Source of the DNA: JAOPZW01 sp963788935
Lineage (GTDB): Bacteria > Actinomycetota > Thermoleophilia > Solirubrobacterales > Solirubrobacteraceae
Reading direction: 5' to 3'
Length of the DNA stretch: 64,000 nt
NCBI GenBank assembly: GCA_963788935.1
Contig: CAWBIM010000015.1
Coordinates: 72,279 to 136,278, forward strand
The notes under the pieces were generated by a model that did not search any database, was not told where the DNA came from, and saw only the letters and a program-made list of their open reading frames with translations. Below are positions 16,473-25,893 of this stretch, piece after piece (within the stretch, counting starts at the first letter, position 1; every line of letters starts with the position of its first letter). The translations under genes were made by a program, and so were the position numbers.

Positions 16473-18319
16473 CGCGAGGGGTCCTTGCCGCCGCGCTTGG
16501 CGCGCGCCGCGTTGTACTTGGCCACGTCCTTCTGGAACTTCGCGTCGGTCGAGGAGAACGCGTGCGCGCCGTTCCCGCACGGCCGGACGACGTAGAAGAG
16601 GTACGACACGTTCGCCGGGTTCGCCGCGGCCTTGAGCGCCGCGAGGCCCGGGTTGCCGATCGGCGTCGGCGGCAGGCCGTCGCGCCGGCGGGTGTTGAAG
16701 CGCGAGCCGCTGTTGAGCTCGGAGACCCGCAGCGGGCGGCTCCACTGGTTCAGCGCATAGCGCAGCGTCGCGTCGATCCCGAGCGGGATGCCCTGCTGCA
16801 GGCGGTTGTAGATGACCGCGGCGATGAGCCGGCGGTCGCGCGGGACGAGCGCCTCGCGCTCGATCATCGAGGCGATGATGAGCACGTCGTAGCGGCTGAG
16901 GTTGCGCGCCTTGGCCCGGCGCATGCTCACCTGCTTGAACGCGTCCTGGAACGCGTCGAGCTGGCGGTTGACGAGCCGCTTGGCCGTCGCCTGGCTGGCC
17001 CGCAGCTGGTAGGTCGACGGGAACAGGAAGCCCTCGAGGGACTTCGTCGTGCGCGGGGCCCCGTAGTCGCGCGGGTCGAGCTTGGCCGAGCGCTTCGTGG
17101 CGGCGAGGTAGCTGCCCTTCAGGCCCGCGGCGCGGAGCTTCGCCGCCTCCTCGCGCCGCGACGGGCCCTCGGGGATCGTGATGTTGACCACCGGCGCGGC
17201 CTTCGGCGCGGTCGTGAGGGCGGCCAGCGCGGCGCCGTAGGACATGCCCTCGCGCAGGGTGTAGCGGCCGGAGCGCAGCTTGGACCGATCGCCCGAGAGA
17301 CGGGCGCGCAGGGAGAAGAAGAAGCTCGACTGGACGACGCCCCGGTCGGCCAGCAGGTCGCCGATCTCGCCCGCGGTCGCGCCCGCGGGCACGGTGACGA
17401 CGACGGCGCCGGACCCCGAGCCGTGGCGCGGCTGGAAGAGCAGGAACGCGAACGCGCACGCCGCCACCGCGAGGGCGAGCGCGAGGATCGCCCCGATGCG
17501 CCGCAGCCAGCGCCGGCGCGGCTTCACCGCGAGCTTGCGGTACGGCGGGTAGCCCGAGGCGCCGGGCTGGGCCTGGTAGTGGCCGCCTCCGCCCCCACCT
17601 CCGCCGCCCGCGCCGCGGCTGACCCGCACGGTGCCGATCGGGGCGTCGTACTCGCCGGTGTCGGTCTGCGGGCGCGGGAGGCTGACCGTGCGCCGCGTGG
17701 CGGCGGTCGTCCCGAGCGGCTCGAACGGTTGCGTGGCCTGCGGGTCCTCGGCGCCGTTGGCCTGTGCGCGGGCCGTCGCCGGGTCGCGGTCGTCGTGCGC
17801 GGCGTCGTCGCGGTCCAGGGGCGGCCCGGCGTCGTGGCCGTTGCCGTCCGCCCAGTGCTCGTCCGGCCCGCCGCCGCCGCGGGACCAGCCCTCGGCGGCC
17901 GGGACGTCGTGCTGCTGGGTCGGTGCGTCCCACCCCGCGCGGGCGGGCTCGTCGGCCCACGGCTCGTCGGTGGGCTCGACCTCGGGCTCGTCGTCGCGGT
18001 CAGGCTCGCGGGCGGCGGGCGTGAAGCGCTCCGGTTCCGGCTCGGGCTCGGGCTCGGGCTCGTCGGCGAAGCGCTCGGGCTCCTCGTCGTCATCGTCCGC
18101 GAACGGGCGCGGCTCGGAGACATGCGGGTCGTGGGCGCCCGGGGCGTCCCACGCGAGCGCGGAGCGATCGTCCTCGCTCGGCTCGTCGGCGGACGGCTCG
18201 TCGGGCAGCGGGCGCCCCTCGCGCGCGGCGCGCCGGCGCTCGCGCTCGAGCCGCGCGGCCTCGCGGTCCGCGGCGCTGCGCTCGCCGCCGTCGCGGCCGC
18301 CGAAGATCGGCGGCGTCAC
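16466..18319 (-). CDS. mltG: Endolytic transglycosylase MltG with long acidic tail
   Basis: Encodes 617 residues. Residues 1 to about 265 are disordered and very acidic, with Glu-Pro repeats. A single membrane helix follows (IGAILALALAVAACAFAFLL), then the YceG domain with ALVPRDRRLIAAVIYNRLQQ; the catalytic Glu lies in ASMIEREA. MltG cleaves nascent glycan strands outside the membrane and sets their length. The tail is cytoplasmic and far longer than in typical MltG, so it may bind cytoplasmic partners (inference). It overlaps ruvX by 4 bp. Confidence 0.93.
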   Translation of the reverse strand: MTPPIFGGRDGGERSAADREAARLERERRRAAREGRPLPDEPSADEPSEDDRSALAWDAPGAHDPHVSEPRPFADDDDEEPERFADEPEPEPEPEPERFTPAAREPDRDDEPEVEPTDEPWADEPARAGWDAPTQQHDVPAAEGWSRGGGGPDEHWADGNGHDAGPPLDRDDAAHDDRDPATARAQANGAEDPQATQPFEPLGTTAATRRTVSLPRPQTDTGEYDAPIGTVRVSRGAGGGGGGGGGHYQAQPGASGYPPYRKLAVKPRRRWLRRIGAILALALAVAACAFAFLLFQPRHGSGSGAVVVTVPAGATAGEIGDLLADRGVVQSSFFFSLRARLSGDRSKLRSGRYTLREGMSYGAALAALTTAPKAAPVVNITIPEGPSRREEAAKLRAAGLKGSYLAATKRSAKLDPRDYGAPRTTKSLEGFLFPSTYQLRASQATAKRLVNRQLDAFQDAFKQVSMRRAKARNLSRYDVLIIASMIEREALVPRDRRLIAAVIYNRLQQGIPLGIDATLRYALNQWSRPLRVSELNSGSRFNTRRRDGLPPTPIGNPGLAALKAAANPANVSYLFYVVRPCGNGAHAFSSTDAKFQKDVAKYNAARAKRGGKDPSRC

Positions 18320-18720
18320 CGGCCTCCAGCCTCCCCGGCGTGACGGGCGAGCCAGTCGTCGAGCAGCACCGCGGCCGCGCGCGAGTCCTCGCTCGTGCGC
18401 GGATCGCCCGAGCGGGCCGCGATCGCCGTCGTGAAGCGCTCGTCGTACATCTCGACCGGCACGGCGACCGCGTCGGCCAGGCGATCGGCGAAGGCGCGCG
18501 TCTCGCGCGTCTGCGCCGTGTCGGCGCCGCTCAGGCCGAGCGGCAGCCCGACGACGACCCGCTCGACGCCCCGATCGCGGACGAGCTCGGTCACCCGCGC
18601 GAAGCCGCGTCGGGTGGCGGGCCGCTCGATCGGGTCGATCGGTGTGGCCAGGGTGCCGGTCGGGTCGCTGAGCGCGCAGCCACAGCGTGCACTGCCGTAG
18701 TCGAGGGCAAGCACGCGCAC
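18316..18720 (-). CDS. ruvX: RuvX/YqgF family nuclease
   Basis: Encodes 134 residues from GTG 18720; a second in-frame GTG at 18714 is possible. An RNase H-like fold is indicated by LALDYGSARCGCALSD with the first catalytic Asp, VVVGLPLGLSG, the acidic EMYDERFTT and a terminal SRAAAVLLDDWLA. It is annotated in bacteria as a Holliday junction resolvase or pre-16S rRNA nuclease. The alaS-ruvX-mltG-aroE order is conserved in many actinobacteria and firmicutes, which supports the call. Confidence 0.92.
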   Translation of the reverse strand: MRVLALDYGSARCGCALSDPTGTLATPIDPIERPATRRGFARVTELVRDRGVERVVVGLPLGLSGADTAQTRETRAFADRLADAVAVPVEMYDERFTTAIAARSGDPRTSEDSRAAAVLLDDWLARHAGEAGGR

Positions 18721-18770
18721 GAGGCTAGCGGCTCCCTCCGGACGGAAGACGGCCGGGGGCGGACAAACGC

Positions 18771-21362
18771 CTAGGCGAGCGCGGCCTCGATCGCCGCCCG
18801 CGCGGCGGCGATCGCGTCGGGGAGCTTGTCCGGATCGCGACCGCCCGCCTGCGCCATCGTGTCCCGTCCCCCGCCCCCGCCGCCGGCGACCTGCGCCGCG
18901 GCCTTGACGACCTCGCCCGCCTTCACGCCGCGCTGCACGAGCGCGGGCGTGACCGCCGCGACGAGGTGCACGCGGCCGTCGACGACCGTGCCGAGCACGA
19001 TCGCCGCCGTGTCGCCCAGCTTGCCCTTGACCCGGTCGGCGATGTCCATCAGCGCCTTGGCGTCCGTCGCGTCCACGACCTCGGTGACGACCTTCGCGCC
19101 GTCGACCGCGCCGGCGCGCTCGGCGAGCGCGCCGGGGTCGACCGCGGGCTCCGCGGTGCGCTTCGCCGCCGCCTTGACCTCCGCGCGCAGCGTCTCGACC
19201 GCGTCGAGCGCCCGCTCGCCCGGCACCCGCAGCGCGTCCTCGACCCCGGCGAGCAGCACGTCGCGCTCGCGCAGGAGCCGGACCGCCTCGGGGCCGGTCA
19301 GCGCCTCGATGCGGCGCACGTTCGACGCGCTCGAGCCCTCCGACAGGATCTTGAAGACGCCGATCTCGGCGGTCGAGCGCACGTGCGTGCCGCCGCACAG
19401 CTCGCGCGAGTAGGAGCCGTCGGCGATCTCGACCATCCGCACGATGTCGCCGTACTTCTCGCCGAACAGCGCGGTCGCGCCGAGGCGCTTGGCCTCCTCG
19501 AGCGTCGTCGTGATCGGCCGCACGGGGTCGTTGCGCGCGATCCAGTCGTTGACCTGGTCCTCGATCGCGATCCGGTCCTCGGGGGTCAGGCGGTCGGTGT
19601 GCGTGAAGTCGAAGCGCAGCTTGTCCGGGCCGACGTAGGAGCCGGCCTGGTGGACGTGCGCGCCGAGGCGGTTGCGCAGCGCCGCGTGCAGCAGGTGGGT
19701 CGCGGTGTGGTTGGCCGCGGTCGCGTGGCGCGTCACCGGGTCGACGCGCGCGACGACGCGCTCGCCGAGCTTCAGCTCGCCCTCGACCGCCTCGACGACG
19801 ACCGCCTGGTCGTCGCCCGCGCGCACGACGTCCGCGACGGTGACGCGGCAGTCGCCGTCCTCGCACTCGATCCCGCCCGAGTCGGAGATCTGGCCGCCGC
19901 CCGCCGCGTAGAACGGCGACTCCGCGAGCTTGACCAGCGTGCGCCCGTCGCGCTCGAGCAGGCCGGTGACGGTCGTGTGCTGCTCGAGGTGCTCGTAGCC
20001 GGTGAACTCCGTCGGCTCGGCGCCGATCTCGCGCACGACGTCGGCCCCGCCGCCGACGCGGACCTTCGCGCCCGCCGACGAGCGCGCGCGCTGCTCGTCC
20101 ATGAGGCGGGTGAACTCGGTGTCGCCGCCGAACGGGATGCCGCGCTCCTCGGCGATCTCGCGCGTGAGCTCGATCGGGAAGCCGTAGGTGTCGTGGAGGC
20201 GGAACGCGTCCTGGCCCGTGACCGCGCCGGCCTTGAGCAGGTCCTCGAGCAGGCGCGTGCCCTGCTCGAGCGTGCGGCCGAAGCCCTCCTCCTCGGCCCG
20301 GACCCACTTCTGGATCGTCTGGCGGCGCGCGCGCAGCTCCGGATAGGCGTCGCCCATCGTGTCGATGACGACGTCGACGAACTCGGGCAGGAAAAGGCCC
20401 GCCTGCCCCTCGATCCCGATCCGGTGGCCCTGCTGGATCGCGCGGCGCATGACGCGGCGCAGGATGTAGCCGCGGTCCTCGTTGGACGGCACGACGCCGT
20501 CGGCGATGAGGAACGTGGCCGCGCGCGAGTGGTCGGCGAGGATCCGCAGCGCGCGCTCGTCGTCGTCCCGGCTCGCCCGCTCGCGGCCGAGCGCCATGAG
20601 CGGCGCGAACTGGTCGGTCTCGAAGATCGTCGGCTTGCCCTGCTGGATGAGGGCCATGCGGTTCAGGCCCAGGCCCGTGTCGATGTTCTTCGCCGGCAGC
20701 GGGGTCAGCGTGCCGATCGGCTCCTGGTCGTACTGCATGAACACGAGGTTCCAGTACTCGAGGAAGCGCTCGGTGTCGTCGCCCGGGCGGTCGTCCTCGC
20801 CGCCCCAGTCCGGGCCGCGGTCGAGATACAGCTCGCTGCACGGGCCGCAGGGACCGGTCGGGCCGGACTGCCAGAAGTTGTCCTCGCGGCCGAGCAGGAC
20901 GATGCGCTCGTCCGGGATGCCGAGCTTGCGCCAGGCCTCGATCGCCTCGTCGTCGGGGCCGAGGCCGAGCTCGTCGTCGCCGCCGAACACCGTGATCCAG
21001 ATGTCCTCCTCGCGGAAGCTGAACCCCTCGGTGGACAGCTCGAGCGCGAACTCGGACGCGCCCTCCTTGAAGTAGTCGCCGATCGAGAAGTTCCCGAGCA
21101 TCTCGAAGAAGGTGAGGTGCCGCGTCGTGTTGCCGACGTTCTCGATGTCGGTCGAGCGGAAGCACTTCTGGCAGCTCGTCAGGCGCGGCTGCGGCGGCTT
21201 CTCGATGCCCGAGAAGTACGGCTTGAGCGGGTGCATGCCCGCGGTCGTGAGCAGCACCGACGGATCGAACGTCGCGGGGACGAGCGAGGCCGAGGGCATG
21301 CGCCGGTGGCCGCGCTGCTCGAAGTACGACAGGAAGGTCTCGCGGATCTCGTCGGAAGTCAC
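18771..21362 (-). CDS. alaS: Alanyl-tRNA synthetase
   Basis: Encodes 863 residues, the normal AlaRS length. The class II core includes HLTFFEMLGNFSIGDYFKEG and NIDTGLGLNRM. The editing domain has the zinc ligands HTATH and CGGTHVRSTAEIG. The C-Ala domain ends in a Gly-rich loop (AGGGGGGRDTMAQAGGRDP). It charges tRNA-Ala in the cytoplasm. The GTG start overlaps the mnmA stop by 4 bp, suggesting translational coupling of two tRNA-related genes. No frame break is seen. Confidence 0.97.
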   Translation of the reverse strand: MTSDEIRETFLSYFEQRGHRRMPSASLVPATFDPSVLLTTAGMHPLKPYFSGIEKPPQPRLTSCQKCFRSTDIENVGNTTRHLTFFEMLGNFSIGDYFKEGASEFALELSTEGFSFREEDIWITVFGGDDELGLGPDDEAIEAWRKLGIPDERIVLLGREDNFWQSGPTGPCGPCSELYLDRGPDWGGEDDRPGDDTERFLEYWNLVFMQYDQEPIGTLTPLPAKNIDTGLGLNRMALIQQGKPTIFETDQFAPLMALGRERASRDDDERALRILADHSRAATFLIADGVVPSNEDRGYILRRVMRRAIQQGHRIGIEGQAGLFLPEFVDVVIDTMGDAYPELRARRQTIQKWVRAEEEGFGRTLEQGTRLLEDLLKAGAVTGQDAFRLHDTYGFPIELTREIAEERGIPFGGDTEFTRLMDEQRARSSAGAKVRVGGGADVVREIGAEPTEFTGYEHLEQHTTVTGLLERDGRTLVKLAESPFYAAGGGQISDSGGIECEDGDCRVTVADVVRAGDDQAVVVEAVEGELKLGERVVARVDPVTRHATAANHTATHLLHAALRNRLGAHVHQAGSYVGPDKLRFDFTHTDRLTPEDRIAIEDQVNDWIARNDPVRPITTTLEEAKRLGATALFGEKYGDIVRMVEIADGSYSRELCGGTHVRSTAEIGVFKILSEGSSASNVRRIEALTGPEAVRLLRERDVLLAGVEDALRVPGERALDAVETLRAEVKAAAKRTAEPAVDPGALAERAGAVDGAKVVTEVVDATDAKALMDIADRVKGKLGDTAAIVLGTVVDGRVHLVAAVTPALVQRGVKAGEVVKAAAQVAGGGGGGRDTMAQAGGRDPDKLPDAIAAARAAIEAALA

Positions 21363-22768
21363 GCCACGATTGTGGCGCATCCCACGACGACGTCCCCGCG
21401 CAGCAGGCAGGCGATCTGCCCCGGCGCGACGCCGTGAACGGGCTCGGCCAGGTTCAGGGTCTCGCCCTCGAGGGTGCACGCCACCGCGGGCGCGCGGTAG
21501 CGGAGCTTCACGGCGTCGACCTCGGCGGCATCCGTGTGCCGGCGCAGGCCGCGGACGCGGACGGTCGTCGTCGCGAGCGCCGTCCTCGGCCCGACCGTCA
21601 CGGTGTTCGCGCGAGCGTCGGTCGCGAGCACGTAGAGCGGCTCGTCCTCGCCGCCGATCCCGAGGCCGCGGCGCTGGCCCACGGTGAAGTGGTGGTGGCC
21701 GCGGTGGCGTCCCAGGCGGCGGCCCGTGCGGTCGAGGATGTCGCCCGGGCGCTCGCGCAGCCCGCCGTGGCGGGCGAGGAACCGCGCGCGGCCCGTGCCG
21801 GCGAGGAAGCAGAGGTCCTGCGAGTCGGCCTTGCTCGCGACCGGGAGGCCGGCGGCGCGCGCGATCTCCCGCACCGCGGCCTTGTTCGGCAGGTCGCCGA
21901 GCGGGAACCGCAGCCGGGCGAGCGAGGCGCGGCCCAGCGCGGCGAGCATGTACGTCTGGTCCTTGGCCGGGTCGGCGGCGCGGCGCAGCAGGCCGTCGGG
22001 CGTGCGGCGGGCGTAGTGGCCGGTCGCGAGCGTCGCGGCCCCGAGGCGGTCGGCGAAGGCGAGCATCGCGTCGAGCCGCACGTGGCCGTTGCACCCGACG
22101 CACGGGTTGGGCGTCAGCCCGTCGGCGTGGGCGCCGAGCCACGGCTCCACGACCCCGGCCCGGAACTCGTCGCGCAGGTCGAGGGTGAAGTGCGCCAGGC
22201 CCATGCGGTGGGCCAGCGCGCGGGCCCCGCGCACGGCGTCGGCCGAGCAGCACGACCGCTCGCCGTCGTTCTCGGGGTCGCGCCAGAGCTCGAGCGTGAC
22301 GGCGACGACCTCGCCCTCGGCCCGCAGCGCGGCGACGGCCGAGTCGACCCCGCCGCTCATCGCGACGAGCGTGCGGCCGGGGTTCGGCGCGAGCGCGGCG
22401 TCGGCCCGGGCCGCGGCGCCGAGGGCGCGGTGCAGCGCGTCGGCCGCGAGGTCGGCGGCGTGGAGCTTGCCGACGCTCAGCCCGCCGAGCTCCGCCGCGA
22501 TCGCGGCGCTGTTCACGCGCGCGGCGTCGAGGACGGGCGCGCCCTCGACGAGCTCGACCGCGGCGCTCGCGGCGGCGATCGTCGCACCGCAGCCCGAGGC
22601 CTCGAAGCCGGCGGCGGTGACCCGGTCGCCCGCGACCGCGACGCGCAGCTGGACGAGGTCGCCGCACGCGGCGCCGCCGGCCGCGCCGGCGTGCGCGCCG
22701 GGCGGCTGGTTGCCGCGTCCGCGCGGATGGCTGAGGTGTTCTGCGAAGCGCTCGTCGGGCACGCGCAC
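21359..22768 (-). CDS. mnmA: IscU-like domain fused to tRNA 2-thiouridylase MnmA
   Basis: Encodes 469 residues. Residues 1-115 resemble the IscU/NifU scaffold: FAEHLSHPRGRG, Cys35 (ACGD), Cys60 (ASGCGAT), then KLHA at 101-104, where the third scaffold Cys is replaced by Ala. From residue 130 the chain is MnmA: PP-loop SGGVDSAVA (138-146), C223-x2-C226 in NPCVGCN, and Cys320 in SKADSQDLCFL. MnmA 2-thiolates U34 of tRNA for Lys, Glu and Gln. The fusion suggests that Fe-S or sulfur handling is built into the enzyme (inference). The start is GTG at 22768 or 22762. Confidence 0.93.
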   Translation of the reverse strand: MRVPDERFAEHLSHPRGRGNQPPGAHAGAAGGAACGDLVQLRVAVAGDRVTAAGFEASGCGATIAAASAAVELVEGAPVLDAARVNSAAIAAELGGLSVGKLHAADLAADALHRALGAAARADAALAPNPGRTLVAMSGGVDSAVAALRAEGEVVAVTLELWRDPENDGERSCCSADAVRGARALAHRMGLAHFTLDLRDEFRAGVVEPWLGAHADGLTPNPCVGCNGHVRLDAMLAFADRLGAATLATGHYARRTPDGLLRRAADPAKDQTYMLAALGRASLARLRFPLGDLPNKAAVREIARAAGLPVASKADSQDLCFLAGTGRARFLARHGGLRERPGDILDRTGRRLGRHRGHHHFTVGQRRGLGIGGEDEPLYVLATDARANTVTVGPRTALATTTVRVRGLRRHTDAAEVDAVKLRYRAPAVACTLEGETLNLAEPVHGVAPGQIACLLRGDVVVGCATIVA

Positions 22769-22827
22769 CGAAGTATGCGCGTTTCCCTCTCCGGCCCGGA
22801 CTCGTTGCGGTCGACGATGGGGGGACG

Positions 22828-23001
22828 ATGAGTCCGGCGAGCAAGATCCACTACGTCGAGTGCGACGTTCCGCCCGGTGTGACGCTGGCCGACTGGCGTC
22901 GCGAGCGCGACGCCGCGGCCGCGCGCCGCCGCCCGAGCCGGCTGCGCTCGAGCCGCCGGGCCGCCGTCCGCGCGTTCCGGCGCGCCTGCGGCCTGGTCTA
23001 G
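22828..23001 (+). CDS. Very small basic protein
   Basis: Encodes 57 residues from ATG 22828, preceded by GGGGGG at 22819-22824. The N-terminal half (MSPASKIHYVECDVPPGV) is strand-like. The second half (from about residue 23) is almost all Arg and Ala with a few Ser (ADWRRERDAAAARRRPSR), suggesting nucleic acid or ribosome binding. It is divergent from mnmA, 59 bp away. No family is recognised. The strong ribosome-binding site and the fitting gap support coding. Confidence 0.5.
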   Translation: MSPASKIHYVECDVPPGVTLADWRRERDAAAARRRPSRLRSSRRAAVRAFRRACGLV

Positions 23002-23047
23002 CCGGCCGCCGTCGGCTTCGCGCCGCTGCACCGGCGCACGGCCGCGC

Positions 23048-23518
23048 TCAGGCCTCGCCGTGCCAGTAGTCGACGTCCGCGTCGCGCGGGACCATCACGT
23101 TCGCCGCCGGGTCGCCGGTGAACGTGCCGACCTTGTCGCTGTCGGGATAGACCGAGACCGCGGGGGTGTGGTCCGACCGAGAACAGGACCACGCGGACGG
23201 TCTCCTCGCCGCGGTTCGTGAGCTTGTGGGCGCCGTCGGGCCCGGCCGGGAACAGGGCGATCTCGCCCGGGCCCGAGCTCGTCCTCGCCGTCGGGATGGC
23301 GCACGGTCAGGCGGCCGGCGAGCACCAGCAGCCACTCCTCGTCGCGCCACCTCGTAGTGGTACGGGCAGTTGCCCTGGCCGGGCGGCAGCTCGTAGAGGC
23401 TCGCTCCCGCCTGCTCGGCCCCGAGCAGCCGGCCGAGCCGCGCACGGCCGGCGCGGTAGCCCTCCGGATCGGAGGCGTCGTGGGTGATCTCGACCGTGTC
23501 GAGGTTCAGGTGGCGCAC
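23048..23518 (-). CDS. Cupin protein, frame broken by three indels
   Basis: Both ends read in one frame (MRHLNLDTVEITHD at the start, NVMVPRDADVDYWHGEA at the end). The middle needs three single-base corrections, at about 23350, 23268 and 23173. The corrected middle contains the cupin box GNCPYHYE, RDEEWLLVLAGRLTVRHPDG and LFPAGPDGAHKLTN. The result, about 155 residues, closely parallels the next gene upstream (23522-23982), a tandem paralogue. The function is unknown; such single-domain cupins often bind a metal and a small acid. The extra bases all sit in G/C runs and look like sequence errors. Confidence 0.72.
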   Translation of the reverse strand: MRHLNLDTVEITHDASDPEGYRAGRARLGRLLGAEQAGASLYELPPGQGNCPYHYEVARRGVAAGARRPPDRAPSRRRGRARARARSPCSRPGPTAPTSSRTAARRPSAWSCSRSDHTPAVSVYPDSDKVGTFTGDPAANVMVPRDADVDYWHGEA

Positions 23519-23521
23519 GGC

Positions 23522-23982
23522 CTACACCTCTCCGTCGTAGTAGTCGACCGCGCTGTCGCGGCGGACCATGATGTTGTCGCGGCGGCCCTCGGTCCAGACG
23601 CCGATCTTGCCGCTGTCGGGATAGACCGCGACCGCGGGCAGGTTGGCGGTCGAGACGAGGAACATGCGCACCGGCTCGTCGCCCGTGTTCGTCAGCTTGT
23701 GCGCGCCGTCGGGGCCGGCCGGGAAGCAGACGAGGTCGCCCGGCCCGAGGACGTCCTCGCCCCCGGGTGACGGACGGTCACGCGGCCCTCGAGGACGAGC
23801 AGCCACTCCTCGTCGGACTCGTAGTGGTAGGGGCAGTTCGCCTGCCCGGGCGGCAGGACGTAGTAGCTGCCGGTCATCGTCGCGGCGCCGATCAGCGGCG
23901 CGACCTTCAGCCGCCCGTGGCGGTAGCCCTCGGGGTGCTCGTCCGCCGGGATCTCGGCGGTGGGGAGGTTGACCCGTCGCAT
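23522..23982 (-). CDS. Cupin protein, paralogue of neighbour, one frameshift
   Basis: About 153 residues. It starts MRRVNLPTAEIPADEHPEGY and has PPGQANCPYHYESDEEWLLV, the first cupin box with two His and a Glu. Near 23762 a G run is one base short and the frame changes; after it, GEDVLGPGDLVCFPAGPDG and AHKLTNTGDEPVRMFLV complete the barrel. The 3-bp gap to the downstream paralogue implies co-transcription, probably with the SDR gene 7 bp upstream. The metal ligands appear intact. The substrate is unknown. Confidence 0.76.
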
Positions 23983-23989
23983 ACGGCGA

Positions 23990-24760
<771 letters not shown>

Positions 24761-24844
24761 CGCGGCAGTCTCGCGCGCGGTCCGGCCGGGATGGGGTCCC
24801 GACCCCATGGGGCGCGGGCCTCAGCGGCCGATACCCTGAGTGTC

Positions 24845-24945
24845 GCAAGGGAAGTAGCCCTGCAAACGGCGCGTCGTCATATCGGCCCTCGGGCCCGGCG
24901 CGCCGGCTCTCCTCGCGGAGCGCGGGCCAAACCTTCGAGACCGGT
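24845..24945 (+). promoter_or_regulatory. Probable yybP-ykoY manganese riboswitch
   Basis: The leader of the TerC gene contains three conserved blocks of the yybP-ykoY aptamer in order: AGGGAAGTAGCC (24848-24859), CGTCGTCATATC (24872-24883) and AAACCTTCGAGACC (24929-24942). This class senses Mn2+ and is known upstream of TerC-family genes such as E. coli alx. The aptamer ends about 12 bp before the AAGGAG site at 24957-24962, so control of translation by sequestration is likely. Confidence 0.75.
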
Positions 24946-24969
24946 TCCACGACTCGAAGGAGATCCGCA

Positions 24970-25883
24970 GTGCTTCCCTGGCTCGCCCTCGGCGCGTTCG
25001 TCCTCGCCGCCATCGCCGTCGACCTGCTGCTCGGCTCGAGCGGCACGCCCTCGGTGCGTCGCGCGCTCGTGTGGTCCGTCGTCTGGACCGTGGTCGGCGC
25101 CGGCTTCGCCGCCGTGCTGTTCGCGTTCGACGGCCGCACCGCCGCCGAGGAGTACCTCGCCGGCTTCCTGATCGAGAAGTCGTTGTCCCTCGACAACCTG
25201 TTCGTCTTCGCGGTCCTGTTCACGTTCCTCGCCGTCCCGGCGGAGGACCGCAAGCGCGTGCTGCTCTACGGCGTCGCGGGCGCGATCGTCCTGCGCGCGC
25301 TGTTCATCGTCGCCGGCGCCGCGGCGCTGGACACGTTCTCCGCGATGACGTACGTGCTCGGCGCGCTGCTCGCGTACACGGCGGTGAAGATCGCCCGTCA
25401 CGGCGGTGAGCAGGTCGACCCGGACAAGACGCTCGCGATGCGCGTCCTCAAGCGCCTCGCCCCGGCCGCGACCCCGGCCGCGTCGGCCCTCGTCATGGTC
25501 GCGGTCTTCGACGTGATGTTCGCGATCGACTCGATCCCGGCGATCTTCGCGATCACGCGCGACACGTTCGTCGTGTTCGCGGCGAACGCGTTCAGCCTGC
25601 TGGGCATGGTGAGCCTGTTCTTCCTGCTCGAGGGGCTCATGGACCGCTTCCGCCACCTGCACCTCGGCCTGGCCGCGATCCTCGGCTGGGTGGCGGCGAA
25701 GCTCGATCCTCGTCGACGTGTGGCACCCGCCGATCGGCCTGACCCTGCTCGTCATCGCGGGCGCGCTCGGCACGGCGGCGATGACGTCGATCCGGGCGGA
25801 GCGGCGGGAGCGCGAGCGCGAGCGCCGAGCGGCCGGCGCGCCGGGGCGGTGCCCCGCCCCGGCCCGCGGCGCAGGCCGACTGA
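24970..25883 (+). CDS. TerC-family membrane protein (Mn export type)
   Basis: An integral membrane protein of about 300 residues from GTG 24970, with AAGGAG seven bases upstream. The TerC signatures are EKSLSLDNLFVFAVLF and DVMFAIDSIPAIFAITRDT. One extra base at about 25705 (CTCGATC for CTCATC) shifts the frame; the continuation reads ILVDVWHPPIGLTLLVIAGA, the last helix. That frame has no stop before the next gene, while TGA at 25881-25883 in the third frame gives a sensible end, so a second indel is likely. TerC/Alx proteins export Mn2+. The manganese riboswitch in the leader fits this role. Confidence 0.87.
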
Positions 25884-25893
25884 CGGGGCGGGC

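Noticed and set aside
18771..22844. Very long uninterrupted frames, including 41058-44318 minus and 53059-56325 plus
   Set aside because: The antisense ones are Arg/Ala/Pro- or Asp/Glu-rich shadows of real genes, a consequence of scarce stop codons at this GC content. The 18771-22844 frame is alaS extended upstream through mnmA in the wrong frame.
25637..25893. Acyl-CoA dehydrogenase reading on to 25637
   Set aside because: The extra residues are Arg/Pro-rich antisense of TerC, and the family ends near 26008. A nearby out-of-frame stop at 25894 is more credible.
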